Shown here: positions 33,760 to 44,753 of the stretch, piece by piece
How the letters are laid out: every line of letters starts with the position of its first letter
Position numbering within the stretch: the stretch's first letter is position 1
Assembly: GCA_028023455.1 (NCBI GenBank)
Contig: JAQFVV010012496.1
Location: 3,847,764 to 3,911,763, forward strand
Direction of reading: 5' to 3'
Length of the DNA stretch: 64,000 bases
From: Epiperipatus broadwayi
Lineage: Eukaryota > Onychophora > Udeonychophora > Euonychophora > Peripatidae
The notes under the pieces: model-generated
What the model was told of the DNA's origin: nothing
The model's input: only the letters and a program-made list of their open reading frames with translations
Databases searched by the model: none
Position numbers and translations under genes: made by a program

Positions 33760-34114
33760 CACTTTATGATCACCATTTTATATGCTTACATATTCTGTTA
33801 ACAAGAGTACCAAACTTTCCATAAAGTGGTGCCACCAAGTGCAAGCTTTCATAAGCAATGGATGCAGTAAGGTTTGTCCATATAATCTCTATATAGAGCC
33901 TACTTATCCAACATCCCCAGACTAGTTTCTAGATTGTACCTTATATCAGTGAGGATCCTTGTATTTGAGAGCATTGCACCTAGGTTTTAGGATCTAATGC
34001 AACCCTCTAGCAGCACCTTTGACCTATTAGGTTTCTAAGCACAAACCTTTCTGTATCCATTGGTTATGAAAGCCTGCACTTGGTGACACTATTGTATGGA
34101 GAGTTTGGTACTCT
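33760..34114. repeat. Family A inverted dimer A9 inserted in Gypsy integrase
   Basis: Both arms are present (CTTTCCATAAAGTGGTGCC ... TATGGAGAGTTTGG). GGTTCTATTAT (about 33749-33759) and GGCTCTATTAT (34115-34125) flank it: an 11 bp target duplication with one difference. The integrase frame reads up to IVSNN, then enters the repeat, and resumes beyond it. Hammerhead segments are degraded here (GAAACTAGTC survives on the minus strand). Confidence 0.8.
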
Positions 34115-34125
34115 GGCTCTATTAT

Positions 34126-34680
34126 TTGAAACTATTGTTTCTGGATATCGGTAATACATGAACAATTCACTTAATACTTTTATTGTGTTCTCTGCACTCA
34201 TGTTTTCTACAACTCTGTACTTAGTCCATTTTGAAAAAGAGTCAATTATTACCAAAAAGATATAGCCATTAAAAGGTACAACTTGGTATATATGTATTCT
34301 ATGTATTCTCTTCCATGGTTTAGTAACTTGTGATCATGGTTTCCAATTTTTTAGAGAGTAATTTAGTCATAGATTGACATGCTCTATAGCAATTCAAGGT
34401 GACCACTCATACAATTCTTCATGTAAAAATTCTAATACATTCTCCATTTTTCCTCTTGGAATTAATAAATGGTCTATCATTAAAATGCACCATTACACAT
34501 GGACAGACTTTCATGTACATTCCAAATTGGTTCAGCTATATAACCTGTTTGACTTTGGAGCAACCCATCTTTGATTCACTTTCTAACTACTCTTCTTTAG
34601 TTTATTTGGCTACAATTGCATTATTTAGTGTGTTTGTTCTAATGAATCAATATAATTTTCCAGTCTGAGGTTTGTACTCA
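34126..34680 (-). pseudogene. Gypsy integrase, linker and catalytic core
   Basis: Minus strand: an uneven stretch with LNYSLKNWKPW (linker), then VVPFNGYIFLVIIDSFSKW (first catalytic Asp block, IDxFSKW), NTIKVLSELFMYY and PETIVSNN (second Asp position reads Asn: IVSDNG expected). The Asn replacement of a catalytic Asp and stops mark it as dead. Confidence 0.85.
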
Positions 34681-34689
34681 CCCTTATCT

Positions 34690-35000
34690 GGCATTCTTGA
34701 CAATGTGACTATTTTATTTCCTTGCTTATATAAGAATTTAAAATCATAGGATACCAATCCTTATACATAGCGGTGAAATTTTATTACAACATGTACAATT
34801 GCTAAAGCTTCCTTATCTAGCGGATTAAAGTTTTTTCATCTGCAATTAAAGTTCTGGACACATACATGATTGGACCCATACATGATCGGACATTCACCTC
34901 CATGTATTCTATGTAAAATGACATCACTCCATGTTTTGAAGCATCAGTTATCATGATTATTTTTTTCTTATTTCTGTAATAATCATGATAAGTCTTTATC
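34690..35000 (-). pseudogene. Gypsy RNase H region
   Basis: Minus strand encodes MITDASKHG at about 34925-34951 (the TDAS block with catalytic Asp), then YVSRTLIADEK, matching SRxLxxxEKNY of Gypsy RNase H. Stops follow soon after. Confidence 0.8.
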
Positions 35001-35041
35001 TTCTTAAATTCTATGTCTTGCTCACCTGTCCATTTCCATTA

Positions 35042-35222
35042 CTACTTTTTTTTTAACAGGTCATGTAACGATATCACTACATGTAATTTTTCTTTTAGGA
35101 AACTCCCAAATTTTTCAAATAAACCCAGAAATGATTGAAAATCCTTTACATTTTTTGGGTGAGATTCATTCTTAACAGCTTTTACTTTTTTTGGATTTGG
35201 GTATTTCCCTTTATTATTAATA
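35042..35222 (-). pseudogene. Gypsy reverse transcriptase, C-terminal part
   Basis: Minus strand: YVINNKGKYPNPKKVKAVKN and PKNVKDFQSFLGLF, the conserved RT/RNase H connection (HPxPxKVxAI, P.NVKELQSFLGL). The upstream side is cut by the TIR element at 35231; the first codons in the listed frame beyond the cut belong to that element. Confidence 0.9.
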
Positions 35223-35230
35223 ACATATCC

Positions 35231-36752
35231 GGTTGTTTTACAATAGCGTGTTGAAACTGCCGGAGAGTGGGCTCGGTTTGTAAACAAAGATAAATATAAT
35301 GTTGCTGGGGCCGGGTTTCTTTTCTTTATTTTTTTTTGTTGGCCTTGGTTTTTTTATTTTTTTTTGTTTATCACATTTATAAAAGTAATATCAAATCAAA
35401 TTTTTTTTTAAACACAACCAAAACAAAAAAAAAGTAAACAAATGCATAAACAAAAAAATTACAAATAAATGAATTTACAAAAAAAAAGTACTTCATTTTT
35501 TTGGCTTTTGATTCTTTTTTTCATTATTTATATTTTCAAAGGAGACGGGTTTTTTTTTTTTACCGTCTATGTATTTTTTGGTTGTTTTTTTTTTTTTTTT
35601 TTTTTGTTGTTTTTGTTGTTTATCACCTTTAAAATAAAAGTATGGCAGCTATCAAATCTATTTTGGCTACCCCAAACAACAAAAAAAACCAAAACCAAAA
35701 AAAAAAAAACGGTTTGATTAAAACCAATGATTTTTAAAAAGTAGTTAACCATTTTTTTGTTTGTTTTGATTTAATTCTCATTAAACCTTTTCTATTTTCG
35801 GTTCAATATTGTACGACAAACAAAAAATCAGCCGATTCAACTACTTTTTTTTTTGTTTTGTTTCATTTTTATTTTGATAAATAAATCTATTGTCCATTTA
35901 ACGGTAACATTTATAAGCCAAAGTCCAACTTTGGGAGAGGGGGGAAGGGTGTTTGCAATTCCTAACAGAACGGAACGCCAACGACTCGAAGATTGACCAA
36001 GTTTTGACGGTAGTTCCCCCTCAAAAAACATCAATCTATATGGCAATTAAGAGCAACTTTTTGGGCTCTTCAGGCAAAAAAAAAAACACAGCAGGCATGC
36101 AGCTTCAAGGTGTTTTGTTTGATAAACCACCACCGGTTCCAGCAGTCAGAGAAGAATCCTTGTTCTTTCTTTGACATTTGGCAAAATAAGTTGTCCTACT
36201 TTTTCAGCTATTCCATTAATCAGCTCGCAGTTGTTGTTGCACGAAATGTGACTTAGAGCATGATTTGATGGGAAGCGCACTTTTAACTACACCTGGTCCA
36301 TTTTTTCAGCAGGAAATGGGGGCTAGGGAAGCATGAGACTCTGCTGCTAATTGTTAGTAGACCTTCCTAAAACATGCAAGATAGAGGGGGAGGTGGTCTT
36401 AATGAATATTAAAATAGTTTCGACAATTGTAATTCCAGCCACCCTCAGACAATACTGTAAACAAAAGTGAAATATGATCGCTAGTCCGAAATGCTTAGCT
36501 CGAATCTGAGCTGTAAGCTGACACGATAGCTTCTGTGGCAAGATTGGCTAAATGTTCATGTTTCTGTGCATTAGCATAGAAATAAACAGTCAGCCGGTAC
36601 CCTCTCCCGTATCAACGGACTATTTCTAGGCTTACATGTTAGAAATAGAACGTTCAATAGTGGAGGAGGCGACCACCTAAATGGCATATTTCTGTGCGCT
36701 AGCATAGAAATAACGCCCTCCGGCGGTTTCAACATGCTATTGTAAAACAACC
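35231..36752. mobile_element. 1.5 kb TIR DNA transposon, 8 bp target duplication, in Gypsy RT
   Basis: Ends GGTTGTTTTACAATAGC / GCTATTGTAAAACAACC are perfect inverted repeats that continue imperfectly for about 33 bp (GTTGAAAC-GCCGGAG). Exact ACATATCC lies at 35223-35230 and 36753-36760. The RT reading frame joins across one copy of this 8-mer, so the insertion is clean. Length 1522 bp. Eight-base duplications are typical of hAT (also P) elements; no transposase motif could be read, interior has long A/T runs at 35330-35760 and a GC-richer part at 35900-36750. Frames at 35837-36174 are unrecognised. Confidence 0.85.
36561..36713. repeat. Subterminal direct repeat in the TIR element
   Basis: TTTCTGTGCATTAGCATAGA at 36561 and TTTCTGTGCGCTAGCATAGA at 36690 are direct copies. 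Repeated subterminal motifs near one end are common transposase-binding arrays in hAT-like elements; that role is inferred. Confidence 0.4.
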
Positions 36753-36761
36753 ACATATCCT

Positions 36762-37195
36762 AAAAGCATTATTTCAGTTGTGGACCAAATGCACTTCATG
36801 ACATTTAGCAGCACACCAAAATTGTCTAATTTAGCACATACTTTGTTTATGCATGCACTTTCAATTTCAGTGGGTATCAAAATGTGATACAGGTAAAAAT
36901 GATTTTTTTTTTATCTTTTATAGTAGGCCATCTACTTGGAACACATTTTGAGGCAATGGTTGCTCCATATGGCAATTTATAACATTTAAATAATTCTGAA
37001 TATTAATTAATAACTGGTCAGCTGTTCTTTCTGTAAGCAAAGTATGATACTTTTTGTAATGACACTAAAATGTTACTTCATAATCACCACATAAACAAAC
37101 GGTCCCATCTGACTTCAATATTACTTCAATAGGTGTTGGCCATGATAGACCATCTCCTTTTACCAAATCTTTTAAGTGCTTTTTCAATTTTGGTT
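36762..37195 (-). pseudogene. Gypsy reverse transcriptase, N-terminal and palm part
   Basis: Minus strand, in order: VILKSDGTVCLCGDY (Gypsy block V.KKDGS.R.C.DYR, about 37078-37122), YKLPYGATIAS (LPFG block, about 36955-36985) and KLDNFGVLLNVMKC then LGYV up to the insertion point. The YxDD box expected between LPYG and KLDNFG was not found, so it is mutated beyond recognition. Confidence 0.85.
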
Positions 37196-37520
37196 TTTAA
37201 AGCAAAAAGAACTTACTGTGGTCTTCAAACTACAGACTGTTCATTATCCAATTATTCTATGTCACAACTGAATTCCATCTCCGGCTATACTCTTTTTATT
37301 ATCTTTATCCTGATCTCTGATAGCTCAACCTGTTTCAGCTGAGAACCAAGAGTAAATCATTTGTCACAATATATAAATGTAGAACTTTATCTCTTGAGTT
37401 TTATCCATTATATTTCTATCCAGTTTACATTGATCCAGGTATTATTACATCAGTTTTTTTCTATTGGTATACTTCTTATATTTTCTTGTGATAATACAGG
37501 CATAAAGTTTTAAGTCTCAG

Positions 37521-37800
37521 CTATTTTCTTATTGAGTTATTTTGATTTCTGTAATTTGTATCAGTGTGGATCTCAGCTACACTTTCCAAAATGGCTTCAT
37601 AGGCTATACTTTTCTCTACGACATGGCTGTATGTTAATTCAGTTTCACTCAGTAGTATTTGTTTGAGTTGCTGTCTTTCATATTTCACAATAACTGGTCT
37701 GAGCTTGCTGTCTGTCATACTCCACAATAATCAAGAATTATGTCATCCAATTTTGCACTAAAGTTGCGCTCTTTCACAAACATTCATGTGGCAGCTGGAT
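37521..37800 (-). pseudogene. Gypsy gag-like fragment
   Basis: Minus strand frame with KQILLSETELTYSHVVEKSI, like the LLxExxLTxxKAxExA block at the C-terminal end of Gypsy Gag. Before it, in another frame, RAQLCAKLDDIILDYCG. A zinc knuckle could not be confirmed. The interval 37196-37520 carries no readable protease. Confidence 0.6.
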
Positions 37801-38262
37801 TTTGTTTCTAAACTGTAGATGCACCACAGTTTGGATGTCATAAGCTTAAAATGCATGCTTAGCTTTTTGTTTAACTTTTGGTACAGCACTCCCTGGAACT
37901 TTTGGCCACACAATCAGTTAGACACCTGCAATACATTTTTATTGACCATTTGCACCAATGTTATTACTGTAAGCTTGTCATCCACTATGTTATTAATAAA
38001 TATAAATCTCTTTACATGCACAATGTAGATTCATCATTCTACCACATTGTTTACATCGAACTTAGTAAGCTATTTGGCTGCTCACTAATATATCTACTTT
38101 GTTGTGCCACTATTGTTTTTTTTTATTAATTTCTAGTTGTTATTTTTTCCTTAGATGGATCTCCTTGGTGTTGGGCTGCACCAAGCTGCTATAAGTACTA
38201 GACAATCTTCTCATTTCACCCAGGTTTCTTCTAATTTTAATTACACCGATCTGCTACATACA

Positions 38263-39028
38263 GGGGTAATATTGTTATTACCAGTTGCATATGCATCGAT
38301 ATTTATGGGCTCAAACAAAACTCAACATGACAGTGAAAACTTAACAGAGATGAGTTTATTAATTAACTTGATACAAACAAATGTATATTATTATTTTAAA
38401 CTCTGTTACAAATCTTCTCAAACTAAATGCATTCCAAGTGGAGTTGGGCTGGACATATTGCTAGAAGAGATGATAATAGATGAACAATTGAAATCTTAAA
38501 CCGGATTCCAAAAGATTGTAACCCAGAAAGAGGCCACATGTGAGATGGATGGATGAAATAAGAAAGTGTGCAGGCGCGATGTGAGAAGAGAAGCTAACAT
38601 CGGAGATGGATTGAACTTGAGAGACCTTCATCTGGAAGTGGATTGATAATGGTTGATGATGATGATCAATTATTCTCCACATATTCATTATATTAGTAGG
38701 CACTCTGCATTTCATCTTCTCTCTGAGTGCACTACCATCTCTCACTTTGTTCGGTACTGTAAGTGCTGTATTGCAACATATTACTGTCGCGCATTATTGT
38801 CTCATACACATTGTAATTTCCGCTGTTTTTGTTTGCGCGTGGGCTAATTTGCATAACTAGTTTACATTTGCACAATACGCATGTATTAATTTTCTAGCGT
38901 TAACAATGGCGGAATTTAATCAATTTCTTGTCTGACGAGTTTCTGCAAACAAACATAATAGCTTTATTTACGTTCATGAAATATATACGTGTGTACACGC
39001 ACATTTAATATTAATATTTAATTAGACA
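38263..39028 (-). repeat. Gypsy LTR (5' LTR in element orientation), with LINE insertion
   Basis: Shares the blocks listed for the left LTR. Begins (plus strand) GGGGTAATATTGTTATTAC and ends near TTAATATTTAATTAGACA. Interrupted at about 38427-38670 by a plus-strand RTE LINE tail. Confidence 0.7.
38427..38670 (+). mobile_element. RTE-like LINE 3' end, 5'-truncated
   Basis: Encodes, with stops, remnants of the LINE C-terminus (GLDI/LGW, KRPHVRWMDEIRKCAGAM, ETFIWKW), which fits the RxRGRPxxRWxDEI...G block of RTE-type proteins. It ends in GATGATGATGAT. Close to the fragment at 62340-63185. Confidence 0.7.
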
Positions 39029-39775
39029 ACATTAATTAAGCAATTTAGGTAGCTTCGTAAGATAATTTATCTAGCATCTGGATTTTTAAGAGACCTTACA
39101 AAATTGTCACGTGAGGTCCCTAAATTTTTATAATATATATAAGAAATAAACCCAGTTCATATCGTTAGTTGAAAATTCAAATATAAAATATTAAACACTC
39201 TCCCCTTAACATTGTTTTGTTAGCAACGCTACCTGGTGAATAAAAACAAAATATAAACATAATGCCGGGGACAAGAGTATGATCGACATATTATATATAC
39301 GCATATGATAAAACCCCCATCCATTTTCAGACTATAAAGATGAATATTAAACACATAATAATTTAAAAGGGTTAAAAAATACATGAGTGCCAGAGGAGAA
39401 TTTTAAATATTTATTTATAGTATAAATTACTTTTAAAATTAATTTTTACAAACTGTTAAAAATAGTTTCACTTTTGTTGAATATGGACCAAATGTTTGTG
39501 TGGTAGCTAAAAGGATACTCATCCACTGTGACAGTCTTTAGAGAGCAATTCGAGAGGTAATATTTAGTTTCCAACTTCCTGTCTTCAGCATTCGTTATAA
39601 TTTTTTAAAACTAAATTATATGTTAGCAACAGAAAACAAAACTAAAGCAATCACATTTAAACAATAATCTTTTTTTTTTATATTAACATTTAAATATCTG
39701 ATCAACAGAATCATTTAGATTGTAAAAAAAATTGCTGGGAAATTTATCAAATAGTGTAGAGCTCTATGAATAAAG
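39029..39775. other. No recognisable gene
   Basis: AT-rich flank of the Gypsy element without recognised features. Confidence 0.4.
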
Positions 39776-39777
39776 CT

Positions 39778-40450
39778 ATATACATGATGCTATGCTTTGG
39801 TACATAATGCTGGTAAGCGGTTTGGGGGGGGGGGTTCCTGACAGAGATATTTTAAATGCTTTCTCTGGCTAAGCATTTAACACAAAGCTTGTTGAGGAAT
39901 TGCAAATCCTCACTGCTTATAACTTACAAGCTTAAGAGAATAGGGTCATATGATCTATGACTCTTATTTTGACTATTTATAGTCTCTGCCTTAAGTCTTA
40001 TGCAATGTTATATTGCTAAGACTACTAACATATGGCATGGCTGGAGATCTATCAGCCCCATATAGCTATTTGAGTTGGATAGCTGGGTTTGAAGACATGT
40101 AGGTGTCTGAAATTTTCAGATTTTCCACTCAATAGATAACTTTTAGGTAAATGCTGGCTTTGGTTTGGTATTTTTAGATCTAGTGTCTGAACCTACCCTG
40201 AGACCTCTCTGAGGAGTGCCAAAGCACAAAACCATGGTCAGGGGTTTGGGGGGGGGTTCTTGACAGATATTTTAAATGCTTTCTCTGGTTAAGCATTTAA
40301 CACAAAGCTTGTTGAGGAATTGGCAATCCTCACTGTTTATAACTTACAAGCTTAAGAGAATAGGGTCATGTGATCGATGAGTCTTATTTTGACTATTCAT
40401 AATGTTGGTTATTTCATTATACATGATGCTATGCTTTGGTATATAATGTT
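39778..40450 (+). repeat. Family J tandem partial dimer with flanking direct repeat
   Basis: Two copies of the J segment TTTGGGGGGG, CCTGACAG/CTTGACAG, TAAATGCTTTCTCTGG, AAGCATTTAACACAAAGC, CTTACAAGCTTAAGAG (39820-39975 and 40246-40400) with period about 425 bp. The hammerhead lies between, at 40203-40245. The stretch TACATGATGCTATGCTTTGG is present at 39781 and 40418, in a direct repeat of about 35 bp that flanks the array. Confidence 0.8.
40203..40245 (+). ncRNA. Hammerhead ribozyme copy, family J (G12 lost)
   Basis: Stem I ACCTCT (40203-40208) with AGGGGT (40240-40245, one G-U); core CTGAGGA (40209-40215); stem II GTGC-CAAA-GCAC perfect; AAAA where GAAA is needed (40228-40231); stem III ACCATGGT, a perfect 8 nt self-complementary palindrome; U16.1, C17 at 40239. 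The G12 to A change should abolish cleavage, but all pairing is preserved. Confidence 0.7.
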
Positions 40451-40663
40451 GGTTATTTCATTAATTATCTACTTTAAATTTCATATACATATATTTATTA
40501 TTGTATTACAAAGTTTAAATATAAGGGCACATAACAATACTTCTAAAATGAGAACCTATCTATGCTAGGAATAATAAGGAAAAGTGAATTCCCTTCAATA
40601 TTGATTTAGTTTATCACAGGGTTGCTAAACATCTTTCAGTTGAATCTTTATATATATATATAT

Positions 40664-40911
40664 AAATTTAACATATTGTATACTCCAAAAACTTGAGCTG
40701 AGTCAAGTCACTATGAAAAGGTATTTTTAAACCATATATATATTCTAACTTAATATAGCACTAAGTTAATTTTCGGTACTTCTCACCAAATTTAACATAT
40801 TGTATACTCCAAAAACTTGAGCTGAGTCAAGTCACTATGAAAAGGTATTTTTAAACCATATATATATTCTAACTTAATATAGCACTAAGTTAATTTTCGG
40901 TACTTCTCACC
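40664..40911. repeat. Identical tandem duplication, 2 x 124 bp
   Basis: Two adjacent copies starting AAATTTAACATATTGTATAC (40664 and 40788) and ending CGGTACTTCTCACC appear identical over 124 bp. Being identical in a region of old repeats, it is a recent duplication or an assembly artefact. Confidence 0.9.
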
Positions 40912-41326
40912 AGAATCATAGTGCAAAATTAATTAACTAACAATGCTGGAAGCAGGCTGAATATATAGTTTATAAAATATGCAAATTATTGCAATGAAAA
41001 ATATAAATTATAAAAGTCAGATATTCCATTTTTTTTACAAAGGGATGCAGACTCCATTCTGTTAATTGAATTTGGGTCTCTTGCAATAACCCATGCCCCC
41101 TTAAACTTTCTCTTATGATCATCCCTCTCTGTGCAGATGGTCTTACAGAAGGAGAAAATATGTCCTGTAGCAAGCTCATGCTTCAGGAAAATTGACTTAT
41201 ATTGCCAGTCTTGCTTGCCTTTTTATAAAGATGAGTGCTGGGAGATTCTCATAAATGTGTTAACTCAAGACTTCCCATAGTATGCCACCTACATGCTAGA
41301 GAAGGGCATGTTCTAGATGGGAATTT

Positions 41327-41577
41327 TTAATGTGTGGAGTTATTCATTTATAATTACTTAATTGGAAAACACTTTACCTCAAACAGTAACTAATAAAAGT
41401 CAACTAAACACAGGCCAAGTGTTAAAATAAAGCTGCCATCCTAATCATGATTGAAATCAGCCTGACAGTTTTACATTAACTCTTGGCCTGGAGCATCTGA
41501 ATATCCTTAGCTACTGTTCTAGGTAAAGTGCTTTCTAATTAAGTAATTATAAATGGATAACTCCACACATTAAATAT
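41327..41577. repeat. Foldback element, arms about 60 bp plus inner arms
   Basis: Outer arms AATGTGTGGAGTTATTCATT / AATGGATAACTCCACACATT continue through AATTACTTAATT; inner arms CAGGCCAAGTGTTAA / TTAACTCTTGGCCTG. Seen once. 40920-41326 holds only unassigned frames such as 40970-41179 (minus). Confidence 0.75.
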
Positions 41578-41579
41578 TT

Positions 41580-42670
41580 ACAACTTAACATATTGTGCAT
41601 ACATTTTCCAGAACTGTGAAAATATTTATGATGCATCTGTTTTGTTTCTTATTTGCAAGATTCAGTTACAATGTGAAACTACATTTTTAATTATCTGAAA
41701 ATATTTTCAGATGTTATTAGAGTCTCGTTCTTATGCTAAAATATTTGTATTTGAAATATGGATGTCATATCATACTAACACTATTCATAATTAGGTATAA
41801 AGATCGCTGTTTCCAAGGTAATGCAAAAACCAATGGATTGAACTGTATAAATGTATATACTAATAATTTTGTAAAAATATGTGGTTTAAAATAAAACTTT
41901 AAATATTTAGAATGGCAATAGATCCTCTTACGACCATAACTTATCAGATTCTGTTTATTCAATTTAATTTTAGGTATATTAATCCTCTTTTAATCAAACA
42001 ATTTTTGTTTTGTTTTAATTATTTATATGCCGTACAATGTTATGGATGTATAGAAATCTACAAAGCCCATTGATCTCTATCATTAGTAGTATCTTGAACC
42101 AATTTAGACTCACACTAAGGAAAAGGTTTTAACTGAATCTCAAAATATAAGAAGAAATGACTAATTTGAAATAGAATGAGTTCAAAAAATATCATTACTG
42201 AAGATGGATTGAAAAGATCTTTATATCTTGCTGTAAACTAATAATGAATGATATTATAGTGCTTTATTTCTATCATTCTTTATTTTTAGATCTATATGCA
42301 ATTATTTTACTGATCTTATATAGACGAAACATAAAATTCTTAAATATAATCATAATGCATTATCAGCACAAAGTACCCTTTTCAAATACAAATAAACTAG
42401 AGTTATATTTAATGTTTTATATCTTTTTTATCTGTATAAAACAATAATATAACTATATATAAATATTTATACTTCATTGTCAGAGTTTTTTTTTATAGTT
42501 AATAAAAATCTTTTTATTTTTGTAAAGTGAAGCTCTGTACTTATTGACTCAAAATATATTGGTTTATTCAAAAGGAATTTTTAATTTCCTAGTACATATT
42601 TCGATTACTATGCACTGTAATTCTAAAATGTCAATTTTTTCACTACAAGTAAATAGTTATATAAATACAA
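41580..42670. other. No recognisable gene
   Basis: AT-rich. Frames at 41765-41962 (minus) and 42244-42783 (plus) are short and hydrophobic by composition only. Confidence 0.4.
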
Positions 42671-43025
42671 TTTATTCACTCTACTTTGAATGCTTTTTAG
42701 CAAAAAACCCTTTATTGTACATACATGCATATACAATTTTATGTTTCGACTGTCCTGCAGTCTTCTTCAGACCTATAATATAATGAACAAAATAAAATAC
42801 AGTACATAACTATAAAAATAATACCATAAAAAATGTAACTAATAAAATTGTTAAAATATTTTTCTATGGTATTATTTATATACGTATGTATTTTATTTTG
42901 TTCATTATATCATAGCTATGAAGAAGACTGCAGGATAGTTGAAATGTAAGATTGTGTATGCATATATGTACAATAAAATGTTTTTTTGCTAAAGAATATT
43001 CAAAGTAGAGTGGATAAATTGCATT
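42670..43025. repeat. Family E foldback, copy E3
   Basis: Outer arms AATTTATTCACTCTACTTTG / CAAAGTAGAGTGGATAAATT. Inner ends carry the E motif: CTGAAGA with hairpin GACTG-CAGGA-CAGTC and GAAAC (minus strand, about 42747-42773), and on the plus strand (about 42917-42943) ATGAAGA with GACT...AGTT and GAAAT, where the G-U wobble keeps the hairpin. Loop region of AT-rich DNA between. Confidence 0.75.
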
Positions 43026-43029
43026 TATA

Positions 43030-43739
43030 TAAGATATTATAGCAAAATAAAAAAAGTGAATTTGATAAGTAAATAGTTACTTATTATAAAGCAATTATGT
43101 ATTTGAAATTAAATATCACCTAGACATTGTTTCCTTTGCATTATTTTATGATTATCAATTTTTTATAGCAAAAAATAATAAAAAAGAGTTTATTTCTGTT
43201 TTTTTTTTTCAAATTATTTTCGTTGATATTTTAATATGTTATGAAGTTTTACAAGGTATAAAAACTGTATTTCCTGTACATTGCATAGGAATTTATTCAT
43301 TTTTGTTAATTATTTTTGCTTATATCTTAATGTGTATACTATCATTTTGAGTTTAGCTGTATGTGTTTATTCACAGAGGGCGTTGCTGAAGTATTTTAAC
43401 ATTTGGAAGTGTAATTTGTTGTTTTCTATAATTGTTTAAATATTTTTATCATTAGTAAATATGCAAATTTATTTGCATATATACATCTTTATATATATTT
43501 ACATATTAAAAACTATTTAATATTGTTCACTTTACTATTTATTTATTAATTATTTTTGTTGTGACATAATATACATATTTAATTTTTAAAATCTTTAAAT
43601 GGTCAGATTTCGATGTTAAAATTTGTCTTTGTTTTAAATTGATTATTTTTAATTTTTAAATACATTAATGTTATGTATGCACATGTTAAAATGTCTTTAT
43701 TGTGTAATATATAGATATATGTTTATAATAAACAAAAAT
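43030..43739. other. No recognisable gene
   Basis: AT-rich, with repeated TATTAATTATTTTTG-like strings. No feature supported. Confidence 0.4.
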
Positions 43740-44071
43740 GCAAGTCATATATAACATGACATTACTGTTATAAGCTTGTATTAACAAAAATGTAATACAG
43801 AGAGTGTACCAATAGCTCAAACAAGCTCTTAATTAATAAGTGCAGTATAAGAAAATATTTAAAACCTCTATCCAGAACACTCCCATCTCCAGACCAACTG
43901 GTTTCGAGCTTATGGTCTGGAAATGGGAGTGTTTTGGATAGAGATTTTAAATATTTCCTTACACCACACATTAATTAAGAGCTTGTTTGAGCTATTGGTA
44001 CACTCTCTGTATTACATTTTTGTAAATACAAGCTTATAAAAGTAATGTCACATTATATATGACTTGCTTTG
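43740..44071. repeat. Family J inverted dimer, copy J4
   Basis: Long palindrome: AAGTCATATATAACATGAC at the left end and GTCACATTATATATGACTT at the right, with TAATACAGAGAGTGTACC / GGTACACTCTCTGTATTAC and GAACACTCCCATCTCCAGAC / GTCTGGAAATGGGAGTGTT inside. It is centred on the hammerhead: only the GAAA, stem III and 3' stem I parts remain (TTTCGAGC on the plus strand). Confidence 0.85.
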
Positions 44072-44099
44072 TTGATTATTATAATTTTATTTTTAAGGT

Positions 44100-44440
44100 T
44101 TGGCTTCGCTGAGGCTATAAAAATATGGTAGATCTGAATTTAGTTCAGTCCCATATAGCTATTTAAGTTAGATAGCTGTATTTAAAGACATTTTCATGTC
44201 CGAAAATTTTAGAGTTTCTACTTAAATATACATATGAAATAAGCGCTGGGTTTTGAGTTGATATTTTAGATCTAGTATCTGAATATTCTAGCTCTCCACT
44301 GACATGAGCCATAAGCTCGAAACCTGTTGGTCTGGAGATGGGAGTGTTCTGGATAGAGATTTTAAATATTTTCTCATACCGCACTTATTAAGAGCTTGTT
44401 TGAGCTACTGGTATGCTCTCTGTATTAGATATATGTTTAA
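44100..44440 (+). repeat. Family J monomer, copy J5
   Basis: Longest J copy in one orientation: CCCATATAGCTATTTAAG, AAGACATTTTCATGTCCG (a hairpin), AAATAAGCGCTGGGTTTTG, GATCTAGTATCTGAATATTC, the hammerhead at 44293-44338, then GGATAGAGATTTTAAATA and the common end CTCTCTGTATTAGA. The upstream half matches 40050-40200. Confidence 0.8.
44293..44338 (+). ncRNA. Hammerhead ribozyme copy, family J (core mutated, best stem III)
   Basis: Stem I TCTCCA (44293-44298) with TGGAGA (44333-44338), an exact complement that differs from TCCTCA/TGGGGA in the 53491 copy: a compensated change. Stem II GAGC-CATAA-GCTC; GAAA (44319-44322); stem III ACC-TGTT-GGT with a real 4 nt loop; U16.1, C17. The core reads CTGACAT where CUGANGA is expected, so G8 and A9 are lost. 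Confidence 0.7.
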
Positions 44441-44753
44441 AATAAATATAATGTAGTATCTGGTTTTATCCAAGGATTTAGTTTATCTGTAGAAATTTGA
44501 AATATAACACCATGATTAGATAGATCTCACTGCAGTTTGATGATTGATGTGTTTGATTTATTAAGAGAATTAACAATTTCACTACATTAAAAAGAAAATA
44601 TAATAACCTATTAGATAATCTTATCCTCTAATTATAAATTCTCATTTTTTTGCAATATATAATTAAATATCAACTAACACCAATACTTTAAATATTAATT
44701 TTATTACATTTGAAATAAATTATATATAGTAAACTTATTTTTATATTTCTATA

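Larger units (their letters stand above)
31440..39028 (-). mobile_element. Ty3/Gypsy-type LTR retrotransposon (decayed, nested insertions)
   Basis: Homologous LTRs at about 31440-32725 and 38263-39028 bound a minus-strand order of gag-like (37.8-37.5 kb), reverse transcriptase (37.19-35.04 kb, split), RNase H (about 35.0-34.7 kb) and integrase (34.6-33.35 kb, split). Every part has stops. Later insertions: a 1.5 kb TIR element in RT, an A repeat in integrase, RTE LINE pieces in each LTR, and a 190 bp duplicated segment in the left LTR. Outer flanks ACACT and ACATT could be a diverged 5 bp target duplication. Confidence 0.8.
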
